Positions 1 through 9,508 of a DNA stretch of 64,000 nt are shown here, piece by piece. How positions within the stretch are numbered: the first letter of the stretch is position 1; each line of letters starts with the position of its first letter. The notes under the pieces are model-generated. The model saw only the letters and a program-made list of their open reading frames with translations, did not search any database and was not told the DNA's origin. This DNA is from Stentor coeruleus (lineage: Eukaryota > Ciliophora > Heterotrichea > Heterotrichida > Stentoridae), in the NCBI GenBank assembly GCA_001970955.1, contig MPUH01000177.1, positions 25,621 through 89,620 on the forward strand, given 5' to 3'. Both the position numbers and the translations under genes were made by a program.

Positions 1-182
1 TAGATTCTGATCATGCTTTGTTTAGAAGCCTTAGAACTTTGATTATTGAATTAGCTTCACAGCTTCCACTATTGTATGATACATGTAGGAAAAGTCCTTT
101 AGAGGGTGTGTTGAAGAAAATTTTGGCTTTGATTTGGCTTAGTGATGAAGAAAAATCAATAATGCAGAAAAGAGTTAATTAG
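1..182 (+). CDS. 3' end of an unrecognised gene (partial)
   Basis: The last 59 codons of a protein whose start lies left of the window; the frame begins at base 3 and ends at TAG (180-182). The visible part is Leu-rich and probably helical (FRSLRTLIIELASQLPLLY, then a second helix around KKILALIWLSDEEKSIM) and ends in a basic tail. No motif is recognisable and no function is proposed. Codon use resembles the neighbouring genes. It could belong to a helical-repeat protein, but that is only an impression from the spacing of leucines. Confidence 0.55.
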   Translation, partial: DSDHALFRSLRTLIIELASQLPLLYDTCRKSPLEGVLKKILALIWLSDEEKSIMQKRVN

Positions 183-419
183 AATGTAATAAATAATTAA
201 AATTAGGGTTGATGAAGCATATAATATGATAAGTTAAACAGTTTATTATATACTTTAAATTCAAATATATGGCTTTAGCTAATTTATCATGATGAATTAA
301 TCAAAGTAGTTTAAATATTTTATTATGACTAAAAGCATATAAATCATATTATATCACTTAATTCAAACAATTATTCTTATTAAAAATATGCTCCTGTGTT
401 AAATTTAAATATATATAAT

Positions 420-845
420 ATGCAAGAGATTAAAGATGTGTTTAGCTACTTAGACAAGACCAAGCAGGGGGTTATTGACGTCAAGGATATAGGCACAGCT
501 TTAAGGTGTTTAGGTATGAACCCAACAGAATGTGAGGTTCAAGAGCTTCAAGAAGAAGCTCAGAATAACAATGGGAAAATAACCCTTGACGAGCTTCAAA
601 GGCTGATGAATAAGTGTAAAATGAACTGCGTGACGAATAAAGACGAAGTCTTGAAATTTTTTAGAAGCCTTGACAAAAACATGGAAGGCTACGTCGATAC
701 TAAAGAACTAAAAATCGCGTTGTGCAATGCAGGAGAGCCTTTGCAAGAAAAAGAAGTCGAATTGGTGTATAAGGATTTTGGTATATCAGAAGACGGGAAA
801 ATCAAAATAAACGATTTGGTTGAAGGATTGTTTAAGGTTAAATAA
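420..845 (+). CDS. Calmodulin-like EF-hand protein with partly degenerate loops
   Basis: A 141-residue protein with four EF-hand positions in two lobes, the size of calmodulin or troponin C. Loop 1 (DKTKQGVIDVKD) and loop 3 (DKNMEGYVDTKE) keep the acidic first residue, the glycine at position 6 and an acidic last residue. Loop 2 (AQNNNGKITLDE) lacks the first Asp, and loop 4 (GISEDGKIKIND) also starts without an acidic residue, so probably only one site per lobe binds calcium well. The ATG at 420 is chosen; the frame is open slightly upstream but only with non-ATG starts. Such divergent calmodulin-like proteins are numerous in ciliates. The binding partner is unknown. Confidence 0.85.
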   Translation: MQEIKDVFSYLDKTKQGVIDVKDIGTALRCLGMNPTECEVQELQEEAQNNNGKITLDELQRLMNKCKMNCVTNKDEVLKFFRSLDKNMEGYVDTKELKIALCNAGEPLQEKEVELVYKDFGISEDGKIKINDLVEGLFKVK

Positions 846-983
846 ATAGGCATAATGAAGATCTAACAAAAATTATATAAGCCAATATTCTAATATATCT
901 AGATTTAAAACTCGAAAAATAATGTTTGAGGTAAGTTTAAAAATGCCTATGATGAAAGAAATATGTAAAGTAGTCATTATAAT

Positions 984-1244
984 ATGTTAAGACGTTCAAT
1001 TGGCTTGCTAAGATTTCCATTTAAAACTATTCATACTGAAGTTCCTTGTAAATTTTATGCAGATGATCCCTTACCACTACCAGAAGAGCATGGACATGAG
1101 CACCCGCATGTCAATCTTGAATCAGTGATCCATAAATAGGCTAAATCTTGGGTTGAATTGAAGAATGTACTTGATACGCTTCCAGCTCGCAGCTATAACC
1201 CAGTAATTGAGGAGTTCATAACTCGTTGCTCAAAACTCTCTTAA
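984..1244 (+). CDS. Small protein with one 15-nt intron, possibly mitochondrial
   Basis: An 81-residue protein that becomes visible only when the 15-nt segment 1125-1139 (GTGATCCATAAATAG) is removed as an intron; it otherwise puts a TAG in frame. The N-terminus MLRRSIGLLRFPFKTIHTE is basic, lacks acidic residues for 18 positions and alternates with hydrophobics, as in a mitochondrial presequence. A His-rich stretch (HGHEHPHV) follows, then a helical C-terminus. I do not recognise the family; a small mitochondrial complex subunit is a guess from the presequence and the size. It sits between the EF-hand gene and the CDC50 pair on the same strand. Confidence 0.6.
1125..1139 (+). other. 15-nt intron
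   Basis: GTGATCCATAAATAG has GT/AG ends and A at position 10. Its removal keeps the frame and eliminates an in-frame TAG. Confidence 0.75.
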
Positions 1245-1380
1245 TAGTTAAGTCATTCTCTTGATAGCCCTCTTCCTAATGAAAATTTCTTTTTCTATAC
1301 AGTTTAAGTATATTCCTTTAATAACTAGTAATATGTTTCTGTAATATAATATTTCTAAAAATATAGGATAAATATAATAT

Positions 1381-2310
1381 ATGGGTAAAGAGAACACTAG
1401 AAGGCCTAAAGAAGGCTGGAGACAAGTAAATTTTAAGACAGTTATTTGTTTACCCAACGCTTTTTGTGCTATGATATTTTTTTTAGTCTTATTCTTTGTT
1501 TGTTTAATCTTATCCAGTGTAATTTTGTACTACACTTTTCAGGTTGTTGAATTGGTTTCTGATGAAATTAACTTTCCAATTAAAGATAAAAATTCAATAG
1601 TACGATTGGAAGTTAAAGAAGATATAAATAACCCAGTATTTGTTTATGTTGTGTATTTGGACTATTATCAAAATCATAGAAATTATCTTAAATCAAAAAG
1701 CAAAAATCAGTTAGCTGGAGAGTCTGATGATTATTTAAATGATAACTGCCTTCCTTTAGTTAAACCAAAGGATCAACTAAATATTGAATTGTTTAATTAT
1801 ACAGGAAATAATTATAAATTAGATGAAAATACTAAACTTGTGCCATGTGGACTACTACCAGCAAGCTATGTTGATTTAAATTTAAATGCAAAATACAACA
1901 ATTCTGATATAAGCAAGTATATAGATTCAAATGACATATCTTGGACAACTGATGATGAGAATAAGTATAAAAATAACGAAAATGAATATTTAAACATTAC
2001 TAATGAAAAATTTAAAGTTTGGATGAGGACTTCTGCAACAAATAAAGCTCGGAAGCTATATTGGAAGATTAAAAAAGATCTAAAAAAGGATCAGGAAATA
2101 TATCTTACCTTATCTACAACTTGGCATAATTCTCTTGACTACACGCCAAAATTAAAAATAATACTTTCAAACTCAACAAGGATTGGGGGCAAAAACCATG
2201 TGCTAGGATGGATTTTTTTCTTCATCATGATTTTTAGTTTAATTTGGAGTATTATGTTTGCTATTATCCATTTTAGAAGGTATAAAAGCAGATTAAGTAC
2301 AGAGCCATAG
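1381..2310 (+). CDS. CDC50/LEM3 family protein (P4-ATPase flippase beta subunit), copy 1
   Basis: A 309-residue two-pass membrane protein. A cytosolic Arg/Lys-rich N-terminus leads into TM1 (about residues 30-55); a long lumenal domain carries Asn-x-Ser/Thr sites, and TM2 lies near 275-300 before a basic tail. Family hallmarks are visible: YYQNHRNYLKSK, the QLAG turn, PCGLLPAS, FKVWMRTSATNKARKLYW and IGGKNHVLGW. CDC50 proteins pair with P4-ATPases, allow their ER exit and are needed for phospholipid flipping. A paralogue follows 111 bp downstream on the same strand, so this is a tandem duplication. The stop is TAG. Confidence 0.93.
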   Translation: MGKENTRRPKEGWRQVNFKTVICLPNAFCAMIFFLVLFFVCLILSSVILYYTFQVVELVSDEINFPIKDKNSIVRLEVKEDINNPVFVYVVYLDYYQNHRNYLKSKSKNQLAGESDDYLNDNCLPLVKPKDQLNIELFNYTGNNYKLDENTKLVPCGLLPASYVDLNLNAKYNNSDISKYIDSNDISWTTDDENKYKNNENEYLNITNEKFKVWMRTSATNKARKLYWKIKKDLKKDQEIYLTLSTTWHNSLDYTPKLKIILSNSTRIGGKNHVLGWIFFFIMIFSLIWSIMFAIIHFRRYKSRLSTEP

Positions 2311-2421
2311 AACTTAGGATAAAATTAAGTTTTAAGTAATTACTATAAGAATATTTGCATAGCTGCTGTTTAGAGTTTAAATTACGCTTATAAATACAAC
2401 ATTTTTCAAGTGAATGTAAAT

Positions 2422-3330
2422 ATGGCTAAAGAAAATCAAAGAAGACCTAAGGAAGGATGGAGGCAGTTAGACTTCCGTACAATAATATGCTTGCCTAATG
2501 CATTTTGTGCTGCTGTCTTCTTTTTCTTTTTATTTATAGCCTCTCTTATTTTATGCTCTGTAATTTTAAGCTTTTCAGCACAGATAAAGTCTGAAGAGTC
2601 TTCAAGGTTCAATTTAGAAGATGACATAAGCAACATTTCGATAAACATAAGTAGTACAATGGAAAAACCTGTTTTTGTGTACTTAGTTTATTATGACTAT
2701 CACCAAAACCATAGAATTTACTTGAAATCAAAAAGCAAAAGCCAACTTGCAGGAAAAAGCGATAACTCTTTATCAACAAACTGCAAACCTCTTTTGAAAT
2801 TCGATAGCATTGATGATGTGGATTTTGGACAAGGAAATACCATTAGCAGTGAAAAAATAGTTCCATGTGGATTGCTGCCTGCAAGCTTTTTTAATATTAC
2901 TATAGATGCAAAGAGAAATAGCTCAGAAAGCAATAATATAACAATTGATGATAGTGACATAGCTTGGGGTACAGATGATGAAAATAAATATAAAGATGAT
3001 GATAATGCTTATTTAAAGATAACTGATTCTCACTTCAAAGTATGGATGAGAACTTCTGCCACAAATAAACTAAGGAAACTTTATGGGAAAATCAATGAAA
3101 AACTGGAGGAGGATGATGTGATACTTTTTGATTTGAAACTAATATCAGAAAATCATTTAAAATACTATCCTGACATGAAAATCATTCTTTCTACAACAAC
3201 TACTATTGGGGGAAGAAACTTTGTGCTGGGCTGGGTTTTCTTTGTTGTCATGGTTTTAAGCTTAATTTGGACAATTACGTTTACAGTGATTTGGCGCAAG
3301 CAATCAAAAGAAGATTTACTTAGAAATTAA
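2422..3330 (+). CDS. CDC50/LEM3 family protein, copy 2 (tandem paralogue)
   Basis: A 302-residue paralogue of the preceding gene with the same layout: basic N-terminus (MAKENQRRPKEGWRQLDFRT), TM1, lumenal domain with YHQNHRIYLKSKSKSQLAG, PCGLLPAS, FKVWMRTSATNKLRKLYG and IGGRNFVLGW, then TM2 and a short basic tail. The ATG at 2422 is chosen over an in-frame GTG at 2410 because it aligns with the start of copy 1. The two copies are close in motifs and differ mostly in the lumenal linker, which suggests pairing with different P4-ATPases or use at different stages. That is inference. Confidence 0.93.
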   Translation: MAKENQRRPKEGWRQLDFRTIICLPNAFCAAVFFFFLFIASLILCSVILSFSAQIKSEESSRFNLEDDISNISINISSTMEKPVFVYLVYYDYHQNHRIYLKSKSKSQLAGKSDNSLSTNCKPLLKFDSIDDVDFGQGNTISSEKIVPCGLLPASFFNITIDAKRNSSESNNITIDDSDIAWGTDDENKYKDDDNAYLKITDSHFKVWMRTSATNKLRKLYGKINEKLEEDDVILFDLKLISENHLKYYPDMKIILSTTTTIGGRNFVLGWVFFVVMVLSLIWTITFTVIWRKQSKEDLLRN

Positions 3331-3366
3331 AACTGACTACTTAACTATAATGTTATAAGGAAGTGG

Positions 3367-3910
3367 CTAAGGTTTTTTAAGCCTACCTATAAATTTTTCT
3401 AAGTTTATAAAGAGTAATTCTTGGAGTCTTTCCTGGAGATTTTTATCTGTTTTTCCTAAATCATCATTTGATGATTTTTGCACATCTTTCTCTGTGATAT
3501 TTTTTTTTTAATAAAACAGCTTGCATTCAAGTAATATCTCTAAATGAATATTTTTCTATTCATATAGACATGATAATTTTAAGCATACTTATCTTTTGCT
3601 ATCATCTAATAATCTTATATTAGCATGCTTTAAAAAATGTGTATAAGTATAAACCAATGAAAGGAAGTCTATTATTCACTAATAACCCATTGAAGAGAGC
3701 CCTTGTTATATCATGACCAAAGAATGTAAAACCGAAAAGCATATTGAAAAGTGCAGCATAGCCATTCACATAATAATTTGTGAAAATCTAAATAACTAAT
3801 CCAATAACTGGTAAAATAATATACTTATACAGTTTTCAGAAAATATTTTCCTTCAAAGTCCTATATAATTTTCACAATTTCTCCTAATAAATTCCAAAAC
3901 CCTTAACCAT
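3367..3910 (-). pseudogene. Decayed gene for a small membrane protein
   Basis: On the minus strand a single frame can be followed from an ATG (3910) to TAG (3367-3369), but it is broken by several stops and one frame slip at the A-run near 3510-3520. One stop-containing segment (3861-3875, GTGAAAATTATATAG) fits the local 15-nt intron pattern, including A at position 10. The cleanest part is a 55-codon stop-free run ending at 3620 that reads as a hydrophobic membrane segment (YAALFNMLFGFTFFGHDITR). Remaining stops lie where Gln or Trp would fit. I read it as a pseudogene of an unrecognised membrane protein, possibly two adjacent genes. The rest of 3331-4011 shows nothing else. Confidence 0.4.
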
Positions 3911-4011
3911 TTATAATCCTCTTTTTTTCTATATCCTTTCCAACCTTCTTATAGTAAAATTTTACATAAAAAACACTTCTGATTTAAACAATTAGAAAAT
4001 AATCTTCGAAT

Positions 4012-4656
4012 ATGGAAAGAAAAGAAGGAGAGTCAGACTATTCGTTTAAAATTGTAATAGTCGGGGATTCTGGTGTAGGGAAAACTAATCTCCTCACACG
4101 GTTTACCAGAGATCAATTTTCACTGAATCTTCGTAATACTGTTGGTTTTAACAGTGATCAAAAAACTTTGATTGTTGATGGAAAAGCTATTAGAGCTGAA
4201 ATCTGGGATACTGCTGGTCAAGAAAGATACCGGTCTATGTCTCCAAATTTTTACAGAGGTGCTGTTGGTGCCTTAATAGTTTATGATATAACAAATCTTG
4301 AAAGTTTCAATAATTTACCCAAGTGGATAAAAGAACTTAAGACTCATGCAGAAGGAATTGTCGCAACTTTGATTATTGGTAATAAATCTGATAAAGAAGA
4401 TAGAAACGTTACTATTGAAATGGCTAATGCGTTTGCTAGTAGAAATCATTATGGATTGATTGAGACTTCTGCTATGGATTCCAGCAATGTTGGGGAGGCT
4501 TTTAACACTATTTTAAGAGAAATTGTCAAAACCATAATAAACTCCCCTGATAATGTATGTGAAAAAAATTCTTACACAGGAAATACTAAGAAGATTGACA
4601 AGGTGCCAAGGGACTCAATCCATAGCAATAAAAACTGTGTATGCTGTGGAGGATAG
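4012..4656 (+). CDS. Rab GTPase, Rab11-like
   Basis: A 214-residue small GTPase. The P-loop GDSGVGKT, WDTAGQERYR (G3), GNKSDK (G4) and ETSAMDSSN (G5) are all intact. YRGAVGALIVYDI and the run ETSA.DS.NV..AF..IL are typical of Rab11. Rab11 proteins direct recycling-endosome and contractile-vacuole traffic in protists. Switch I is unusual: NTVGFNSDQKT replaces the common STIGVEF, which may change effector choice. The C-terminus ends CVCCGG, a double-cysteine geranylgeranylation site followed by two glycines. The start is the first ATG and lies just before the conserved core. Confidence 0.92.
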   Translation: MERKEGESDYSFKIVIVGDSGVGKTNLLTRFTRDQFSLNLRNTVGFNSDQKTLIVDGKAIRAEIWDTAGQERYRSMSPNFYRGAVGALIVYDITNLESFNNLPKWIKELKTHAEGIVATLIIGNKSDKEDRNVTIEMANAFASRNHYGLIETSAMDSSNVGEAFNTILREIVKTIINSPDNVCEKNSYTGNTKKIDKVPRDSIHSNKNCVCCGG

Positions 4657-4823
4657 AGTAATAGGAATAATTGGATATGATCTTAATGCTAAATTAATTT
4701 CTCTTAATTAGGATTATTTTTACAAAAACTATAAAAATTAATCCAGCTAATCATTCAAAATTGATATTTCAGAAAGTATTGCACTTGATTTTTTTCTAGG
4801 AACTGAGTTTTGTATATATAAAT

Positions 4824-5757
4824 ATGGTAAAAGTTGAAGGTTATTTTATTTGTTTTTTGGTATCTTTTATGTAGACTTGGGTTCTAATAGCATTCGCAGA
4901 CTTGGTGATTACTTCAAACTGTATCTATGGATCGCTGAAAATTCCATCTTTTGCTCTTGGATTATCTGAAATTGGGTTCTCGCTATTTTCTCTATTTCAA
5001 ATAATTGTATTTCTCGCTTTTTTAAGTCATTTAAGATCAGCATTTACAGACCCTGGCAAAACTCCAAGTGTCCCATTAGAAAATATCTTAGAAGAAGAGC
5101 CAAGATATTGCGAAATTTGTAACCAATATAAGCCCAGCAGAACCCATCACTGTAAAAAGTGCAACATTTGTATACATAGAATGGATCACCACTGCCTTTG
5201 GATTAACAACTGTGTTGGAATAAAGAACCACAAGTACTTTGTTTTGTTTCTTTTTTATATAGCTCTAAGTACATTGCTAGGAGTGGCGATAATAATCTAT
5301 TGGGTGATTATAAATTTAAAGGGAGGAATAAATTTTTTTGATTGGAGTCCCTTTTTGGTTTTTGTAGCGTGCTTTGAATGCATTATTTTTGGGATTTTCA
5401 CTTCAGATTTTTTAAAGGAGCAAATTTATATGCTTAAAGACAATCAAAGTACAATAGAAAAATTTAATAGAAAATTTGGTGAAGATTTTGGGACATTAGA
5501 AAACTTTAAAACTACTTTTGGTAAAAATATGTGTTGTTGGTTACTACCAGTAGCTCCTGATTTAGATGTTAATTTCAATGAACCGTTATATAATTATTCT
5601 GAGAGGGAGCTCAGAAAAAAAAATCCACTAAAACTTATGATGGTTGCCCCTGAANAATTTCAATGAACCGTTATATAATTATTCTGAGAGGGAGCTCAGA
5701 AAAAAAAATCCACTAAAACTTATGATGGTTGCCCCTGAATATAGTAGAATTGATTAA
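4824..5757 (+). CDS. DHHC palmitoyltransferase (with one intron; 3' end split by an assembly join)
   Basis: A zDHHC protein acyltransferase. The 5' exon (ATG 4824) joins the main frame through the 15-nt intron 4860-4874. Four membrane segments are visible: two before and two after the Cys-rich domain. That domain reads YCEICNQYKPSRTHHCKKC then DHHCLWINNCVG, with the catalytic Cys in DHHC. A DPG motif (AFTDPGKT) follows TM2 and a TTxE-like STIE follows TM4. The N at 5655 joins two overlapping contig ends, so 5571-5654 is repeated as 5656-5739. Collapsing the copies gives a natural C-terminus, PEYSRID, and about 277 residues. Confidence 0.92.
4860..4874 (+). other. 15-nt intron
   Basis: GTATCTTTTATGTAG has A at position 10. 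It removes an in-frame TAG and adds an N-terminal membrane segment to the DHHC protein. Confidence 0.85.
5571..5739. repeat. Assembly artefact: 84-bp overlap duplicated across a single N
   Basis: Bases 5571-5654 and 5656-5739 are identical and flank one N at 5655. This is the signature of two contigs with unmerged overlapping ends, not a biological repeat. It breaks the DHHC reading frame. Confidence 0.9.
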
Positions 5758-5985
5758 TATAATTTAATTAAACCCACTATATTTGGTTATTAATGCAAAG
5801 TACTATGATAGAGGAATGAGATTTTAATGTAAGCGATGTGTTTCAAATTTAATTTTACTTGGCATTAAATTATGATAGTTAATTATTTTAACATTAGTAT
5901 TTAAAGTCTTAAATAATCATTGAAATTATTGTTAACACATTATTAGTATTACTTATTAATTAGGTCTGGCTTATTGACAAAACTA

Positions 5986-6119
5986 TTTATTTTTTGTTCA
6001 GTTTTTATTTTATAATAAATATATTTTAAGTTGGTAAGCAAAGCATCACTTGTTTATTTTTTGTTCAGTTTTTATTTTATAATAAATATATTTTAAGTTG
6101 GTAAGCAAAGCATCACTTG
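5986..6119. repeat. Perfect 67-bp tandem duplication
   Basis: Two identical 67-bp units follow each other with no N between them. The position is non-coding, 3' of the DHHC gene. It may be a recent slippage duplication or an unresolved assembly overlap. Confidence 0.85.
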
Positions 6120-6379
6120 TTTAATACTCAAACCAATTCATTAAATAATTACCTAGTTATCTATGCATTTTTATTTAATTTTCATATAACTGGAAATTGA
6201 TTTCTGCCTCCTTCTAAAATTTAAAATTATGAGCATTTCAAAGTAGGGATCTAAATTAAGACATTTAAAAGAATCTTGAGGATGTGGATTGGATGCTTAG
6301 ATTTGTATTTCTGTATATTCCAAACGATTTCTATTAGAATTTTCTGTAGTTTCATAAGCCATATATGAATAGAATATAA

Positions 6380-6760
6380 ACAATTTTATAAAGATATTAA
6401 AATTTTATAAATGGATAATATCTATATGTATCTAAATATAAATGGTATATAAGATAATAATGGCAAAGTATTCAGATATGAACGATATATGAATTATATA
6501 TAAATGGATAATGAGCATAGGTATCTAGATATTAAAGATTTATAAACGGATAATAGCCAGAGATATTTGGATATAAATAATATATAAACAGTATATAAAT
6601 TGTATAAACTGATAACAGTCAGAGATTTCAGGATATAGAATCGTGCATAACAGAAAATAGCCAGAGATATCTGGATATGAGCAATATGTGGACAATATAT
6701 AAACAATTTTATAAAATATGAATAATATATAACTAATATATGATTGCTATATAATGATAT
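6380..6760. repeat. Degenerate AT-rich tandem repeat
   Basis: Loosely repeated units of about 45-60 bp containing GGATAAT, CAGAGATAT..GGATAT and ATATATAAAC variants, such as AGCCAGAGATATTTGGATAT and AGCCAGAGATATCTGGATAT. The units differ in length and sequence, so this is an old minisatellite. The rest of 5758-7187 is AT-rich and shows no gene. Confidence 0.6.
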
Positions 6761-7187
6761 ACAACCAGATTATGTCTAGAGAATTTTAAACAATATTGAA
6801 AAAAATTCTATATTTTTCATCGCTGGTAAACCTATATCTCTACTAAAATTCTATTTAATTACCACTTATCAATTGCATACTTCAAAAATCTTACAACATG
6901 AATTTGGCACAATAATAGAAAATTATAATGACTATTTAGCAAGGTAACAATGATAAAAATAGTATTTTGATTTATACTAATAGCATTCTTTATTTATATT
7001 GCAATTTTAATATAATAGATTGACTCATATTTAATGATAGTCATCGCTATGCAGTTTATTAACTAAGGAAAAAATTTAAAATAAATTCTTTAACTTCACT
7101 TACTTTCACCAAATATAGTAAGTTGAAATCTTGTAAAACATAAATAATTAAGCCACAACAGAAGAAAAGTAATCAAATATAAAAAAC

Positions 7188-8435
7188 ATGAGAGGTTCAT
7201 ATTTAGATGTCCAGGCCTTGACCTGGGAAAAAGCTACTCACGGACTTTTCGACTATGAAGCTAAGCAAATCCAGAAATCCAACTTCAAAGTTAACAGCAC
7301 TTGTCTTCTTTGCCGACAGAACTCAGATTGTTACATCACTACTGAAGAAAAAAAGGAAGAATCAACCCCACTTATAAAATTCGAACAAAGATCTTCTGAT
7401 TTTCAAGTGCAGCTCATGGCAGAAGAGGCCAGCGAGAAAATGTGGCTTGTTGTCAAAGGAATTAAAGGGAAAAATAGTAACGGGTACAAACTAAATGAAG
7501 GGGACTGGATAAAATTAGGCAGAGTTCGTCTGCGAGTTCAAAAAATTTCGCTACACCCAGAAACTTTATCTCGAAGTTCAATGCCTGATTTCTTCAACCA
7601 CTTTGATAATGAAGAAGTGGATTACAAACAAGAAACAAGCAACGCTGGAGAAACCACTGATAGCGCTCCTTGTAGAATCTGCTTGTCTGAGTCTAGCAGC
7701 CCAGACGATCCTCTTATTTGCCCATGTAAATGTGCTGGGACTATGAAATATGTCCATCTGAACTGCTTAAAAGAATGGATTAAAAGCAAGCTAAACTCAA
7801 GAGTCACTGAAAAAGGTATGTCAGTCTATATGAAAGACCTTTCATGTGAACTATGCAACTCTTCATTACCATCTTTTGTCCACTACCAAAACCAACAAAT
7901 AAGTCTGATAAGTCTAAATTATCCATCAAAAAGCTTTATAATGCTTGAAGAGTTTCGGCCGGAAAAAATGCAAAAACAAGGATTGCATGTTATTTCACTA
8001 GATGATGGTCAGTCTGGAAATCTTGGTAGAGGGCATGACTGTGATATTAAAATATCTGATATTTCAGTTAGTAGAAAGCACTGCAAAGTAAAATTCTGTG
8101 GGAATGAGTTTTATTTAGAAGATACTAAAAGCAAGTTTGGAACACTTATTAAACTCAGCAATAGCATAAATATTAAAGACAATACTGATATTACAATTCA
8201 AGTGAGTCGAACTGTAATACATATTGTGCACAAGCAACCTTGGAGTTTTAAAAATAAGTGCTGTTGCAAAAGTAATAAAGTGGCTATTGATGAAATTTCT
8301 TGTTTTACTCAGTCTGAGTTCGCAAATAATTATAATGAAGGCTTGAGCAATAGAGTTACAATAAATCTACCGATTCGCGAAATACAGCATATTGATAGTG
8401 TTATTGAAGAAAACCCTGAAGAAGAATTATGTTAA
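7188..8435 (+). CDS. RING-CH (RINGv) E3 ligase-like protein with FHA domain
   Basis: A 415-residue protein. A C4HC3 RING-CH finger lies at about residues 160-220: CRIC, then CPCKCAGTMKYVHLNCLKEW and a final CELC. RING-CH fingers recruit E2 enzymes; most known ones (MARCH type) are membrane-bound, but no membrane segment is seen here. A forkhead-associated domain follows at about 265-340 with LGRGHDCDI and SVSRKHCKV, the pThr-binding signature. An N-terminal region (about 65-115) resembles a second, degraded FHA domain. The Cys-rich tail (KNKCCCKSNK) could be palmitoylated. The combination suggests ubiquitination directed to phosphorylated partners, which is inference. Confidence 0.85.
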   Translation: MRGSYLDVQALTWEKATHGLFDYEAKQIQKSNFKVNSTCLLCRQNSDCYITTEEKKEESTPLIKFEQRSSDFQVQLMAEEASEKMWLVVKGIKGKNSNGYKLNEGDWIKLGRVRLRVQKISLHPETLSRSSMPDFFNHFDNEEVDYKQETSNAGETTDSAPCRICLSESSSPDDPLICPCKCAGTMKYVHLNCLKEWIKSKLNSRVTEKGMSVYMKDLSCELCNSSLPSFVHYQNQQISLISLNYPSKSFIMLEEFRPEKMQKQGLHVISLDDGQSGNLGRGHDCDIKISDISVSRKHCKVKFCGNEFYLEDTKSKFGTLIKLSNSINIKDNTDITIQVSRTVIHIVHKQPWSFKNKCCCKSNKVAIDEISCFTQSEFANNYNEGLSNRVTINLPIREIQHIDSVIEENPEEELC

Positions 8436-9508
8436 CGTATAAATATTTTGTCTAAATATTCTTTTGTTGAGATAGATTTCTTTGTGGAATTTAACGATAA
8501 GCATTTGTGTTATCTTAAAAAATGAGAGAAATTATTTTTATTAATCATTTTAGAAGTTTTCCTCCCACACTTAACTAATAAATTTAACGATATCATGATT
8601 ATTATTATAAGAATCTGAATCAATTTTTCAAACTGAATAGCAATGCTCGAGATAAGTATCAAAATATATTCCCAATCATTAAAAAAATAATCGATTAGTA
8701 TCTTCAGCTTAATGAAACTCAGCAAGCACATAAAGAAATTTTAATAATAATTATTGTGTTCATTGAAACAAAATTAGAAGATACTATGGGCTTAGAAGCT
8801 TAAGACCTTTATAAAAGTTATAAGGCTTTGGATAATCAAAGTTATAGATAAAACAAACAAACAAATTTTGATGAATCTAAGTCTTGTGATTGATATGACT
8901 GAACTTTTAACACTAATATGTGGAAAATATGGATTGCTTGAGTATATGAGAAATAATATTGAAATTTGTTGATTTATTTCGATTATTTAATAATTTGCAA
9001 AATGAACCCTCCTTAAAACAAGATTTACCCTTTTCTAGCAAGTAAATTTCTGAGATTTGAATTAAATCAAGAGATTATTTCATCTCTTATCATCTGCAGA
9101 ATTTTAAAAAAATCCTTTTTAAATAGACTAATTATATCTCCACAATGAATTAATCAAAAAAATTATAAAAGCATTCTTTATAAAAACTTCAATTTTGTTA
9201 ATTACAACTCTTATGCCTACTTCAGGCTTCTCAATGATTAAATTACTGGAATCAATACTCAATAATTAATCCTACAATTTTTAATTATAATTTCTTGTTC
9301 AGTATAGAGATTTCTATTTGACTCTATCAATATATTCTCACACTATATAATTATTAACAATTATAAAAAAAATTAAAATCATTAGAAGCAAGAACTTAAA
9401 ATATTAATAGTCTGCAAAACAAGTAAATATTTATAAAACCAAACTAAAATATTAATAAATTCAAAGCAATTAAAAGATAATAAACTTAGCATATCTAGGA
9501 TAATAAGA
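8436..9508. other. Non-coding gap; possible decayed coding relic
   Basis: AT-rich. On the plus strand between about 8760 and 9370 one frame contains fairly long stop-free runs (30-46 codons) separated by single stops, which hints at an old gene. No homology is recognisable and the reading is not secure. Confidence 0.25.

Noticed and set aside
6494-6706. 70-codon minus-strand ORF
   Set aside because: It falls in the degenerate minisatellite; its repeats mirror the DNA repeat.
8510-8731. 73-codon minus-strand ORF
   Set aside because: Ile/Leu-rich random composition, no motif, no support from context.
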